This document shows, in pieces, positions 8,354-17,858 of a stretch of 64,000 nt of DNA. The notes under the pieces were generated by a model, which saw only the letters and a list, made by a program, of their open reading frames with translations, was not told the DNA's origin and did no database searches. The stretch's first letter is position 1. Each line of letters starts with the position of its first letter. This stretch comes from Roseateles koreensis. Its GTDB lineage: Bacteria; Pseudomonadota; Gammaproteobacteria; Burkholderiales; Burkholderiaceae_C. Both the position numbers and the translations under genes were made by a program. The stretch is taken from NCBI RefSeq assembly GCF_028595305.1, contig NZ_JAQQXS010000013.1:1-64000 (forward strand), given 5' to 3'.

Positions 8354-9490
8354 TCAGGTCATGGCGCGGTGTTCGCGCATCAGGCGCAGCAGGCGTTCGT
8401 GGTCGATGGCTTTGTAGGTCTTGCCCAGGGGGCGAATCAGGCTCATGTCTTGCGCAGCGAGCATGGCGTTGATGACGGACTCTTCACAGGCCAGTGCGGT
8501 GGCGCGGCTGAGCTCGTCGGTGAGGTTGTCCTCCAGGCAGTTCAGCGGCTTGACCGCGGCGCCGTGATGCAGCTCTGCGCTCGCCCAGCGGCGGGTGTTG
8601 GCCGTGCTGAAGGCCAGCATCAAATCGCCTGAATTCACGCCGCCCGTGGTGCCGGTGCGGGTGATGCCCAGGCAGCCACGCTTGGCCAGACGTTTGAGCT
8701 GCACCGGGTTGAGTGGGGCGTCGGTGGCCACCACCACCACGACCGAGCCGGTTTCGCCCATCGCCAGTTCGGTCAGCGGCGCGTCTTCGGGCCACAGCTG
8801 GCCGATGGGCACGCCCAGGATTTGCAGGTCCTGGCGGGCGCCGAAATTGGCTTGCACCAGCGCGCCCACGGTGTACTGCTGGCCTTCAATCTCGACGCAG
8901 CGGCTGGCGGTGCCGGTGCCGCCTTTGAACTCATAGCACATCATGCCGGTGCCGCCGCCCACATTGCCCTCAGCCACGGGGCCGCTTCGCGCGCTGTCCA
9001 GGGCCTGGGCCACATGCTCGGGGCCAATATGCTGGCCATTGATGTCGTTGGTGGCGCCGTCGTAGGTCTCAGCCACCACGGGCATGAACCAATGGTGGTG
9101 GCTGCGCACCGCCTCCACGTTCTCGATCATCCAGTGGGTCAGGCCGTGATGCACCATGCCCACGCTGTGGCTGTTGGTGATGGCCATGGGGCCGGAGAAG
9201 TAGCCGGCGTCGTGAATCCAGTGCGTGCCGGTCATTTCGCCATTGCCATTGAAGGAGAACTGGCCGGCCCAGACGGATTGGTCTGCCCCTGCGCGACCCC
9301 GCGGGAAGATGGTCGTCACGCCGGTTCGCACCGGGCCCTTGTTGCCCTGCCAGGTGCTACCCGGCTCGCAGCGCGTGTACATGCCGACCTCGACACCGGG
9401 CACATCGGTGATGGCGTTGAAGGGGCCGGTCTTGCCCACGAAAGGCAGGCCGAGGTCGCGGCCGCGGGGCTTGGCGTTAGCTTGGGTCAT
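8354..9490 (-). CDS. P1/S58-family aminopeptidase (DmpA/BapA/NylC-like, self-cleaving)
   Basis: A 378-residue Ntn-type hydrolase precursor with the family start (DLGLPFVGKTGPFNAITDVPGVEVG split across residues 12-36) and the block GGVNSGDLMLAFSTAN. Autocleavage would occur between Asn286 and Ser287, leaving Ser287 as the N-terminal nucleophile. Relatives remove D-amino acids or beta-amino acids from peptides or cut nylon oligomers; an Asn-Ser junction is the form known for the beta-peptidyl aminopeptidases, while DmpA has Gly-Ser. No signal peptide. It lies five bases after an omega-aminotransferase gene, which suits release and then deamination of beta- or omega-amino acids. Confidence 0.85.
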   Translation of the reverse strand: MTQANAKPRGRDLGLPFVGKTGPFNAITDVPGVEVGMYTRCEPGSTWQGNKGPVRTGVTTIFPRGRAGADQSVWAGQFSFNGNGEMTGTHWIHDAGYFSGPMAITNSHSVGMVHHGLTHWMIENVEAVRSHHHWFMPVVAETYDGATNDINGQHIGPEHVAQALDSARSGPVAEGNVGGGTGMMCYEFKGGTGTASRCVEIEGQQYTVGALVQANFGARQDLQILGVPIGQLWPEDAPLTELAMGETGSVVVVVATDAPLNPVQLKRLAKRGCLGITRTGTTGGVNSGDLMLAFSTANTRRWASAELHHGAAVKPLNCLEDNLTDELSRATALACEESVINAMLAAQDMSLIRPLGKTYKAIDHERLLRLMREHRAMT

Positions 9491-9495
9491 GTTGT

Positions 9496-10848
9496 TCAGG
9501 GCTGTTCGTTCAGAGCTTCGCCGAGCGCGCCGATCAGGGCATCGATTTCGGCGCGTTCGGTGTTGAATGGGGGGGCGATCTGCAAGGTGTCGCCGCCGCA
9601 GCGCACATAAAAGCCGCGCTCCCAGCAACGCATCGCGATTTCGAAGGGCCGGCGGGCCGGCTCACCCGGCAGGGCGGCGACGGTGATGCCTGCAGCCAGA
9701 CCGAAGTTACGCACATCGGTGACATGCCGGGCGCCCTTCAGGCTGTGCACGGCCGACTCGAAGTAGGGCGACAGTGCACGCACACGTGCCGGCGCGTCAT
9801 CGGCCTGCAGCGCATCGAGCGTGGCCAGCGCGGCAGCACAGGCTACCGGGTGGGCTGAGTAGGTGTAACCGTGCGGGAACTCGATGTTCAGCTCCGAGCC
9901 GCTGGCCTCCATGAAGGCCTGGTAGATCTCGGCCTTGGCGACCACGCCGCCCAGCGGGATGACGCCGTTGGTGATCTGCTTGGCGAAGTTGATCATGTCG
10001 GGCGTGACGCCGAAGGCTTCCGCCCCCGTCCAGGCGCCGGTGCGCCCGAAGCCGGTGATCACCTCGTCAAAGATCAGCAGAATATTGTGCTGGGTGCAAA
10101 TCTCGCGCAGGCGTTGCAGATAGCCCAGGGGCGGCACCACCACCCCGGCTGATCCGGAGAAGGGCTCCACGATGACTGCGGCGATGTTGGAGGCGTCATG
10201 CAGCGCGATCAGGTCGAGCAAGTCGTCGGCCCGGTGCGCGCCTTGCGCAGGCATGCCGCGGCTGAAGGCGTTTTCGGGCAGCAGGGTGTGGGGCAGGTGG
10301 TCGGCCTCGACACCGCTGCCATAGAGCTTGCGGTTGCCGACGATGCCGCCCACGCTGATGCCGCCGAAGTTGACGCCGTGGTAGCCCTTGCTGCGCCCGA
10401 TGAAGCGCGTCTTGCTCGCCTGCCCCTTGAGGCGCCAGTAGGCGCGCGCCATCTTGAGCGAGGTGTCGGCAGCTTCCGAGCCCGAGCCGACGAAAAATAC
10501 ATGGTCAAGGCCGGTCGGCATCAGCGAGGTGATGCGCTCGGCGAGTTGGAAGGACAGCGGGTGGCCGAACTGGAACGCCGGCGAATAGTCGAGCGTGGCC
10601 ACTTGGCGGCTCACGGCCTCGACGATCTCGGGACGGGCGTGGCCAAGCCCGCAGGTCCACAAGCCCGAGAGGCCGTCAAAGATTTTGCGGCCGGCTGCAT
10701 CGCGGTAGTAGTTGCCCTGGGCTTCCACCAGAATGCGTGGGTCTTTTTTGAACTGCCGGTTGGGCGTGAAGGGCATCCAGTGGGCATTGAGCTGCGCTTC
10801 GGTCAGGCCGGCAGGCCGTTTGGCCGACGAGGGGGGCGTCATGTTCAT
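9496..10848 (-). CDS. Omega-amino acid--pyruvate (class III) aminotransferase
   Basis: A 450-residue class III PLP aminotransferase. It shows FFVGSGSEAADTSLKMARAYWR for PLP-phosphate contact, the aspartate in LLIFDEVITGFGRTG, and the PLP lysine at Lys290 in INFAKQITNG. The closest type is beta-alanine/omega-amino acid:pyruvate transaminase. The ATG at 10848 follows a GGAG/GAAG purine stretch. It is the third gene of a minus-strand operon, between an MFS transporter and a beta-aminopeptidase-like enzyme, which points to beta- or omega-amino acid catabolism. Confidence 0.87.
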   Translation of the reverse strand: MNMTPPSSAKRPAGLTEAQLNAHWMPFTPNRQFKKDPRILVEAQGNYYRDAAGRKIFDGLSGLWTCGLGHARPEIVEAVSRQVATLDYSPAFQFGHPLSFQLAERITSLMPTGLDHVFFVGSGSEAADTSLKMARAYWRLKGQASKTRFIGRSKGYHGVNFGGISVGGIVGNRKLYGSGVEADHLPHTLLPENAFSRGMPAQGAHRADDLLDLIALHDASNIAAVIVEPFSGSAGVVVPPLGYLQRLREICTQHNILLIFDEVITGFGRTGAWTGAEAFGVTPDMINFAKQITNGVIPLGGVVAKAEIYQAFMEASGSELNIEFPHGYTYSAHPVACAAALATLDALQADDAPARVRALSPYFESAVHSLKGARHVTDVRNFGLAAGITVAALPGEPARRPFEIAMRCWERGFYVRCGGDTLQIAPPFNTERAEIDALIGALGEALNEQP

Positions 10849-10909
10849 GTCTTCAGTCTCCAATGTTTGAAAGGCGCCAGCGGCGATGCGTTGCCGGCTT
10901 GCGCGGGGG

Positions 10910-12082
10910 TCAGGCCTGGACGGGAACCGCGGCGCTGTGGCGCTCACGGAAGGCGATCCAGGTGGACAGCAGGGCCAGCAAGGCAAAGCCGCTGGCCAGG
11001 GCCATTGCGGCGGGGTAGCCGCGCTGCTCGGCCAACTCGCCCGCCAGTAAGGGGGCCAGCGCCAGCCCGAAAGCCTGTGCAGAGGGCGTCAGGCCCACCG
11101 CCAAGCCTTGGGCGTCCCAGCGGCCCAGCACAGCCATCTGCACCACCATCAGGGCATTCCAGAGCAGCACGAAAAGCCCCAGATTGAGCAGATAGCCCGT
11201 CGGGTTCAAGGGCAACAGCAGGCCCAGTGGCACCAGTGCAGCCAAGCCCAGGCCCAGCAGCAGCATGCGGCGTTCGCCCAGGCGCTCGGCCAGCCAGGGG
11301 GCGCCCAGAGAGGCCAGCAGTGCCGGCACATTCGAGATAGCCAGCCACAGGCCGACATCTTCTGCGCTCAGGTGCGCCAGCACACCCACGCGTTCGATAA
11401 AGGCCCAGTACACGCCAATGCAGGCAAACAGCAGCAGCACGGCCGCCAGCCCCGCTTTGGCGGGTCGGTCCAGCGGCAAGTGCCTGGCCGGGCCTGAACT
11501 GACGCGGGGCAGATGGGCCAGGCGCAGTGCGGCGGCACCGGCCAGCAAGGTCAGCAGCGTGAGGCTGGCGTAGATGCCCGGCACGCCGAAATGGCGCGCG
11601 GCGTAGGTAAAGGCGAACAGCTCAGCCGCGCTGGTGCTGACCTGCGCGCCAACGGCCCACGAGAAGGCACGCTCGGGTCGGCTTGTCACCCCCAGGCAGG
11701 CCACGGCGGCAGGCATGGCCAGGCCCGAGGCGACGCTGGCCCCCAGCCTGACGGCGAGGAAAGGCGCAAAGCCGCTCACCACGCAAGACGCCAGATTGCA
11801 CAGCGCCAGGGTCACCATGCCCAGGCCAATCAGCGTGCGGGCCTGCACTCGGCTCAGCAGCCAGGGGCTCAACGCGGCGGTGATGGCCATGCCCAGGGTT
11901 TCGGCCGAGGCGATCTGGCCCAACTGCTCGGGCGAGAGGCCGCGCAGGTCGGCCAACGCACCGAGGATGACGGGCAGCCCCAGAAAGCTGGCTGCCGCCA
12001 CGCAAATCACACCGATCAGCGTCCATTGCTGGGCGAGTGTGTCAAAGGGCGAGGGGGGGCTCGCCGGAGTCGTAATGCTCAT
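10910..12082 (-). CDS. Major facilitator superfamily transporter
   Basis: A 390-residue protein with twelve hydrophobic segments and a central charged loop (about residues 185-205), typical of MFS carriers. Motifs for a specific substrate group are not evident. It starts 22 bases after the DUF1329 gene and is followed by the aminotransferase. Likely substrates are the amino acids or amides handled by the two enzymes, but this is context only. Confidence 0.8.
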   Translation of the reverse strand: MSITTPASPPSPFDTLAQQWTLIGVICVAAASFLGLPVILGALADLRGLSPEQLGQIASAETLGMAITAALSPWLLSRVQARTLIGLGMVTLALCNLASCVVSGFAPFLAVRLGASVASGLAMPAAVACLGVTSRPERAFSWAVGAQVSTSAAELFAFTYAARHFGVPGIYASLTLLTLLAGAAALRLAHLPRVSSGPARHLPLDRPAKAGLAAVLLLFACIGVYWAFIERVGVLAHLSAEDVGLWLAISNVPALLASLGAPWLAERLGERRMLLLGLGLAALVPLGLLLPLNPTGYLLNLGLFVLLWNALMVVQMAVLGRWDAQGLAVGLTPSAQAFGLALAPLLAGELAEQRGYPAAMALASGFALLALLSTWIAFRERHSAAVPVQA

Positions 12083-12104
12083 GTCGTGGCCCTGGAGCGC
12101 GTGC

Positions 12105-13508
12105 TCAGCGTTCGCTGGTGGCGCGCAGGTTGTCGCTGGTGAAGAAGTCAATCGTGAATCGCTTGTCGGTCGTCTCGCTGAGCCAGCGCACGTCTTTGCC
12201 GGTGCCTGTGACCAGGAAGTCGGCGAGGTAGCGTTTTTGCGCCAAGTCATACTGCACGAACGACGAGCTCACACAGGCGCTGCCCAGCTCCCAGGCCGGA
12301 ATCAGGCTGGCCTCGCGCAGCTTCCACAGTGCGCCTTGAGCGTCGTAGTCTTCGCCCACCAGCACCAGCCAACTGTCTTCGTCAACGTAGAAGACCTTGC
12401 GCGGCGCCAGGTGGCGCATGCCCTTTTTGACGGTGGCCTCGACCACCCAGACGCGGTGCGTCTCGTAGCGGCGGTTCGACGCGTTGATGTAGTTGGGGCC
12501 GTAGACCTCGTCGCGTTTGGCCGTGAAGTCATTCAGGCGGAAGGTGTTGTAGGGGACCAGAATCTCTTTCTTGCCCACCAGCTTCCAGTCGAAGCGGTCC
12601 AGGTTGCCGATGAACATCTGCGTCTGGTCGATGGTGTACTGGTTTTCGAAGCCGATCTGCGGCGCGTCATAACCGTAGGACGGCATGCGGCGCACCCGGC
12701 GTTGGCCCGGGAAGTAGAAGTAAACCTCGTTGTCCTTCGCGCCAAAGCTGGCCTTGGCTGCCAGGCTCTGGCCGGCCAGCGCAACGGGCGCGTTAAGGGT
12801 GAAATAGGTGGCGGAGAGCACGTCGCCCACCTCTTGCGGGCTGTGCGTGCCCTTGGCGCCGGACGGGAAGTATTGGTGCAGCGGGCCTTCGGTGATGATC
12901 CAGCTGCCGCTGCCGCCTCGTGGCGACACCATGGTCAAGGTGTCGGGGTAATCGGCGCCCACACCCGCGTAGCGCGTCTGGAAGTTCCACATCACCTGTG
13001 CGCCCGTGGTGGGCAAGGGGAAGGGGACGCCGGGCAGCGCAGCCTGTTGCAGAACGGTGCCGTCCTCCGAGAGTTTGGCGCCGGTCACGTTGCGCTTGGT
13101 GTTCTCCAACACGAAGTCAGGTGCCGTGCAGTTGCGGTGTGTGGGATACACGTCCATGCGATACCCGCTGCTTTGCTTGAGCATCTGCACCTGACCGGGG
13201 GTGAGTTTGTCACCCTGCTTGTCGGCCGAGGCCGCATCGATGCTGAACAGCGCCTTTTCGTCCTTGTACTTCCAGGCGGCGTCGCGCAGCTTGCCGGGCA
13301 CCCAGCCCGCGGCGGGCTTGTTGGCGCCTTCCCACGCCGTTACGCCGCCGCTGGCCGTACGTTCACCACCCAGAGGGGTAAGGGAATTCCCGAGCTTGTC
13401 GGCATCATGCTCAGCGGCGGCGGCATTGAGGCCGTGCAGGCTCAGCAGGGCGGCCAAGGCCAGCAGGTGCGTCGCGGTCTTGCGGGTGGGATGCGGGTTG
13501 CGGTTCAT
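12105..13508 (-). CDS. DUF1329 exported protein
   Basis: A 467-residue protein with a signal peptide (basic start, hydrophobic to about residue 31, AAAAEHDADKLG). The body matches the DUF1329 family, with KLGNSLTPLGGE near the N-terminus of the mature protein and large beta-rich segments related to the outer-membrane lipoprotein-sorting fold. DUF1329 genes commonly sit with DUF1302 and RND transporter genes, as here across a divergent promoter region. Function is not established; a periplasmic carrier or outer-membrane partner for hydrophobic cargo is plausible. Confidence 0.83.
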   Translation of the reverse strand: MNRNPHPTRKTATHLLALAALLSLHGLNAAAAEHDADKLGNSLTPLGGERTASGGVTAWEGANKPAAGWVPGKLRDAAWKYKDEKALFSIDAASADKQGDKLTPGQVQMLKQSSGYRMDVYPTHRNCTAPDFVLENTKRNVTGAKLSEDGTVLQQAALPGVPFPLPTTGAQVMWNFQTRYAGVGADYPDTLTMVSPRGGSGSWIITEGPLHQYFPSGAKGTHSPQEVGDVLSATYFTLNAPVALAGQSLAAKASFGAKDNEVYFYFPGQRRVRRMPSYGYDAPQIGFENQYTIDQTQMFIGNLDRFDWKLVGKKEILVPYNTFRLNDFTAKRDEVYGPNYINASNRRYETHRVWVVEATVKKGMRHLAPRKVFYVDEDSWLVLVGEDYDAQGALWKLREASLIPAWELGSACVSSSFVQYDLAQKRYLADFLVTGTGKDVRWLSETTDKRFTIDFFTSDNLRATSER

Positions 13509-13786
13509 CGTGTGGATCTCCGGTCATTCCATGGAATAGGGGCGCGGTGTCGGTACAGGGCGGTGCAGGTGCAGGTGCAGCGCATGCCATTGAGACGCTA
13601 GCATTGTTGAGCGGTCTTGCCGATGCGGCCAATCACCGCGACGTGTTACGTCCTTGGTAGTACGTGCTTGACTGGATGGACGCTGCGTGTTGTCAGGGTC
13701 GAGACTGCGGCACGCTCAGGCCGATCTACGGCCACAACCTTCGGATGAGCACCGCGATCTGCACCACGCCAACAGGAAGCAACGCC
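13509..13786. promoter_or_regulatory. Divergent promoter region between DUF1329 and DUF1302 operons
   Basis: These 278 bases hold no supported gene and must carry both promoters. They contain a perfect 12-bp palindrome ATTCCATGGAAT at 13526-13537 and two TACGT copies 14 bases apart near 13647-13665. These are candidate operators for coordinated control of both operons. Confidence 0.45.
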
Positions 13787-15445
13787 ATGACCACCTGCCC
13801 CAAGACTGCCCTGCACCGCCTTGCCCTTGCCGCCAGCCTCTGTGCCGCCGCAACGGCCCAGGCCGCCACTTTCGAGACTGAATCGATCAAGGGCAACTTT
13901 GACTCGACCGTGTCGATTGCCTTGGCGCTGCGAACTGCCGCACCGTCTTGCGACTTGGTGCTGCAAGGTGCCACGGGCTCCGGCGCACCCGCCGGCTGCA
14001 TGTCGCCTTTGTCGGCTTTGGGCGACCAGGGCAATTTGAACTACGGCAAAGGCGATTTGTTCGCCGCCCAACTCAAGGGCACCCACGAGCTGCTGCTGAA
14101 GCTGCCCGAGGATGTAACCTTCATGGCGCGCGCCAACTGGGTGCGTGATTTCGCCGCCACCCGCACCACGGGGCTCACCAGCGCGACCACGCCACCGGGC
14201 CTGGACCATAACCTCGCCGATGATGCCCATGAAGACCTGAAGTTCAAGGGCCGGCTGCTCGACCTGTGGGTGAGCAAGAAGTTCCAGATCGGCGGGCAGG
14301 ATGCGCGCATCCGCGTGGGCAACCAGGTGGTGAGCTGGGGTGAGAGTCTGTTCCTGCCCGGCGGCATCAACGCCTCGAACGCCATGGACTACATGCGCCT
14401 GTCGCAACCGGGCACTCAGTTGAAAGAGGTTTTTCTGCCGGCGCCCATGGTCAGCGTGGCCAGCGGCCTGGGCCACGGGCTCAACGCCGAAGCCTATGTG
14501 CAAACCGATTGGAACCGCAGTTACTTGCCGCCCACCGGCAGTTACTGGTCGGTGGTGAACGGCCTGGGCAAGGGGCATGACACCTATGGCCTGGCCGATA
14601 TCGGCGCCCGCAAGACGGGGCAATGGGGCGCTTCTTTGCGCTACCAGCCCGATGGCACCCAGCTCAATCTGGGCCTGTACGCCATGAACTATCACGACAA
14701 GACGCCGCAGTTCAGCTACAACATCAAGAACAGCGGCACCATGGGCTGGACCTACCCTGAAGACCGCCAGATGCTGGGCATCAGCGCCAACTTCCCCGTG
14801 GGTGAATGGGCCGTGGGGACCGAGCTTTCCTATCGACCCAAAGACGCGGTGGCGCTCAATTCCAACGCCGGCTGCACCTCGCAGAACGGCAATTGCTGGG
14901 TCGATCAAAAGCGCCTGCAATGGCACCTGACCGGCCTGCTGAGCCTGCAGCCCAGCGGCACCGGACAAGACGTGTTGAAGGCGCTTGGTGCTGACACCGG
15001 CACTTTGCTGGCCGAAGCCGTGGTGATTCACTTCCCCGGTTTGAACAACAGCTACGGCGGCGACCCGATCTCCGCCGGCGGCTGGGGCTGGGGCAATGAA
15101 ACGCCTGCAACCGCAACCACGGGCGTCCCCACAGCGGTCGGGACCAAGACCTCTTCGGGCATCAACTTCGACTTCAGCCTGACCTATGACGGCACGGTGA
15201 TCGAGGGCTGGCAAGTGGTGCCCGAGGTCTACTACTTCCAGGCTTTGTCGGGCCGCACGCCCAACAGTTCGGCCATCTTCATGGCGGGTGCCAAGTCGGT
15301 GAACTTCGTGGTGTCTTTGCTGCAAAATCCTGCGTCCTGGCAGTTCGCCCTCAACTACACCAAGTTCTGGGGCGGCTCCTCGCCGTTGGATCAACCCTAC
15401 AAAGACCGCGACTTCCTGGGCGTGGTGCTCTCGCGCAACTTTTGA
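13787..15445 (+). CDS. DUF1302 outer-membrane-type protein
   Basis: A 552-residue protein with a signal peptide cleaved near AAATAQAATF and a beta-strand-rich body ending in phenylalanine (VVLSRNF), as in outer-membrane barrels. The family signature includes the VGNQVVSWGES and FLPGGINASNAMD blocks. It is the usual partner of DUF1329, and is followed 18 bases later by an RND transporter. The ATG at 13787 follows AGGAAG. A pore or receptor in the outer membrane for a hydrophobic substrate is inferred. Confidence 0.85.
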   Translation: MTTCPKTALHRLALAASLCAAATAQAATFETESIKGNFDSTVSIALALRTAAPSCDLVLQGATGSGAPAGCMSPLSALGDQGNLNYGKGDLFAAQLKGTHELLLKLPEDVTFMARANWVRDFAATRTTGLTSATTPPGLDHNLADDAHEDLKFKGRLLDLWVSKKFQIGGQDARIRVGNQVVSWGESLFLPGGINASNAMDYMRLSQPGTQLKEVFLPAPMVSVASGLGHGLNAEAYVQTDWNRSYLPPTGSYWSVVNGLGKGHDTYGLADIGARKTGQWGASLRYQPDGTQLNLGLYAMNYHDKTPQFSYNIKNSGTMGWTYPEDRQMLGISANFPVGEWAVGTELSYRPKDAVALNSNAGCTSQNGNCWVDQKRLQWHLTGLLSLQPSGTGQDVLKALGADTGTLLAEAVVIHFPGLNNSYGGDPISAGGWGWGNETPATATTGVPTAVGTKTSSGINFDFSLTYDGTVIEGWQVVPEVYYFQALSGRTPNSSAIFMAGAKSVNFVVSLLQNPASWQFALNYTKFWGGSSPLDQPYKDRDFLGVVLSRNF

Positions 15446-15463
15446 CGCGCTGCCTGGACTCAC

Positions 15464-17848
15464 ATGACTGATACCCAAAACCAAGGCGACACCGCCACCC
15501 GCGTGCTCGCTCGCATCGAGGCGGCGCTGTTCTCGGCACGCATTCCCATCCTGATTGGTCTTGCGCTGCTGACCTTGATCTTTGGGTGGTCAGCCACGCA
15601 TTTGCGCATGGAAGCCGGCTTTGAAAAGCAGATGCCGCTGGGGCATGAATACATCACGGCGTTCAAGGAGTATCGCGACGATCTGCTCGGGGCCAATCGA
15701 CTGAACATCGTGGTCAAGGCCCGCAAGGGCAGCATCTGGACCGTGGCGGGTCTGACGCGGCTCTATCAGGTGACGCAGGCGGTGAGTTTTCTGCCCAGCG
15801 TCGAGCGCTCGGGGGTGCAGTCCTTGTGGACCCCCAACAGTTTTGTCAATGAAATCACTGAAGAGGGCTTTCGCGCCGAGCCGCTGATCGATGGCAGCAT
15901 CGTGCCCGAGACGCTGGATGCCCCGTTGGTCGACAAGATCGCCCACGCCGCCGGCGCGGGCGGCTTTGTGGGCACCCTGGTCTCGCGGGACCAGACCAGC
16001 GCCATGATCATTGTCGAGCTCAACGAGGTGGATGCCGACGGCAAGCCGCTGGACTACGTGGCGTACAACGCCAACCTGGAGTCGCTGCGGGCCAAGTTCG
16101 AGGACGCTGACTTTGAGGTGCAGATCATCGGCTTTGCCAAGCAAATCGGCGACATCGCCGATGGCGCGCGCGGCGTGCTCGTGTTTTGTGCCGTGGCCCT
16201 GGTGTTGACGGCGCTGGCGGTGTATTGGTATTGCCATTCGCTCAGCCTGACGCTGCTGCCGGTGGCCTGTTCGCTGGCCTCGCTGGTGTGGCAGTTCGGC
16301 ACCCTGCATTTCATCGGCATGGGCCTGGACCCCTTGGCGGTGCTGGTGCCCTTTTTGGTGTTCTCCATCGGGGTGTCGCACGGGGTTCAGCAGATCAACT
16401 TCATCGTGCGCGAAATCTCGCACGGCAAGAGCACCGAGCAAGCCGCCCGCGCCAGCTTCTCGGGCTTGCTGATCCCGGGCACGTTGGCCCTGGTGACGGC
16501 CTTGGTGTCCTTCATCACCCTGGTTTTTGTGCCGATTCCGATGGTGCGTGAACTGGCCGTTACGGCCTCCATCGGTATCGGCTTCAAGATCGTCACCAAT
16601 TTGGTGATGCTGCCGCTGGCGGCCTCCTTGCTGACCTTCTCGCCTGAATATGCGCAAGAGGCCATGCGCCGGCGCGAACGGCGTGCGGCTGCCCTGAGCT
16701 TGCTGGCCCGCGTGGCGGTGCCGCGCAATGCGCTGGTGGTGCTGGGCTTGAGCGCGCTGGTCCTGGTGACCGCCGTCTGGCAGAGTCGCGACCGCGTGAT
16801 CGGCACCTTGCAGCCTGGCGCGCCCGAGTTGCGGGAGGACGCTCGCTTCAACCGAGATGCCGTGTCCATCGCCAGCACCTACGACACCGGCCTGGACTGG
16901 CTTTCGGTGATGTTCGAGGCGCCGCCGCAGTCCTGCGAAAACATCGCCATCGGCGACTACCAGGACCGTTTCAGCGCCCGCATGGCGCAGGTCCCCGGGG
17001 TACTCTCAGTGGCTTCGTACGGCGATTTGATGCGCATCTACAACGAGGGCTACAACGAGGGCAATCCCAAGATGTCCGTGATCCCCGCTGACGCGAGCAA
17101 CTACGGCGCGCTCAGCACCGAGATCGCGCGTCTGCGAGGCTATATGCGGGCCGACTGCAGCATGACGGCGGCCCATATCTTTCTCGCCGATCACAAGGCC
17201 AGCACCATCAACGGCGTGATCGAGGCGGTGAAGCAGTTCCGCGACACCGACAAGGTGGATGGCATTCACGTTCGCCTGGCGTCGGGCAATGCGGGCGTAC
17301 TCGCCGCCATCAACGAAGCGGTGGAGCGCAGCGAGTTGCCGATGATGGCCTATGTGTACGGTGCCATCGTTGTGCTGGTGCTGCTGGTCTACCGCGATCC
17401 GCGCGCGGCGGTGGCGTGCTGCCTGCCGCTCACCGTGGGCACCTTCATCGGCTATTGGTTCATGAAGGAATTGCAGATCGGCCTGACCGTGGCCACGCTG
17501 CCGGTGATGGTGCTCGCGGTCGGCATCGGTGTGGATTACGCCTTCTACATTTACAGCCGTCTGCAGTTGCACCTTGCGAACGGGCAGACCATTGTCAAGG
17601 CGCTGGAGCACGCCATCCATGAGGTCGGCATGGCCACCATTTTTACCGCCATCACTTTGGCGGTGGGCGTGGCGACCTGGTCGTTCTCGGCCTTGAAGTT
17701 TCAGGCTGACATGGGCAAGTTGCTGTCCTTCATGTTCATCGTGAACCTCGTCATGGCCATGACCACGCTGCCGGCTTTGGCGGTGTGGCTGGAGCGCCTG
17801 TTCCCGCGCAAGCGCCCGGTGCGCCTGTCCGGCCTGCTGAATCACTAA
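15464..17848 (+). CDS. RND/MMPL-family transporter
   Basis: A 794-residue inner-membrane protein with the duplicated RND layout: one helix near residues 27-45, a large periplasmic domain, a cluster of helices from about 230 to 400, a second periplasmic domain, and a final cluster from about 625 to 780. VLVPFLVFSIGVSHGVQQ and VMVLAVGIGVDYAFYIYSR are the matching fourth-helix motifs with the aspartate in the second copy. The size suits the MMPL/HpnN-like group that moves lipids or hydrophobic compounds, not three-part drug pumps. It lies in an operon with the DUF1302 and YCF48-like genes. Confidence 0.87.
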   Translation: MTDTQNQGDTATRVLARIEAALFSARIPILIGLALLTLIFGWSATHLRMEAGFEKQMPLGHEYITAFKEYRDDLLGANRLNIVVKARKGSIWTVAGLTRLYQVTQAVSFLPSVERSGVQSLWTPNSFVNEITEEGFRAEPLIDGSIVPETLDAPLVDKIAHAAGAGGFVGTLVSRDQTSAMIIVELNEVDADGKPLDYVAYNANLESLRAKFEDADFEVQIIGFAKQIGDIADGARGVLVFCAVALVLTALAVYWYCHSLSLTLLPVACSLASLVWQFGTLHFIGMGLDPLAVLVPFLVFSIGVSHGVQQINFIVREISHGKSTEQAARASFSGLLIPGTLALVTALVSFITLVFVPIPMVRELAVTASIGIGFKIVTNLVMLPLAASLLTFSPEYAQEAMRRRERRAAALSLLARVAVPRNALVVLGLSALVLVTAVWQSRDRVIGTLQPGAPELREDARFNRDAVSIASTYDTGLDWLSVMFEAPPQSCENIAIGDYQDRFSARMAQVPGVLSVASYGDLMRIYNEGYNEGNPKMSVIPADASNYGALSTEIARLRGYMRADCSMTAAHIFLADHKASTINGVIEAVKQFRDTDKVDGIHVRLASGNAGVLAAINEAVERSELPMMAYVYGAIVVLVLLVYRDPRAAVACCLPLTVGTFIGYWFMKELQIGLTVATLPVMVLAVGIGVDYAFYIYSRLQLHLANGQTIVKALEHAIHEVGMATIFTAITLAVGVATWSFSALKFQADMGKLLSFMFIVNLVMAMTTLPALAVWLERLFPRKRPVRLSGLLNH

Positions 17849-17858
17849 GGTCATCGCG

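Noticed and set aside
11634-15484. Long open frames opposite the DUF1329 gene (plus strand, 655 codons) and the DUF1302 gene (minus strand, 612 codons)
   Set aside because: Both are shadows of well-recognised exported proteins. They show alanine/arginine/histidine-rich composition and no domains.
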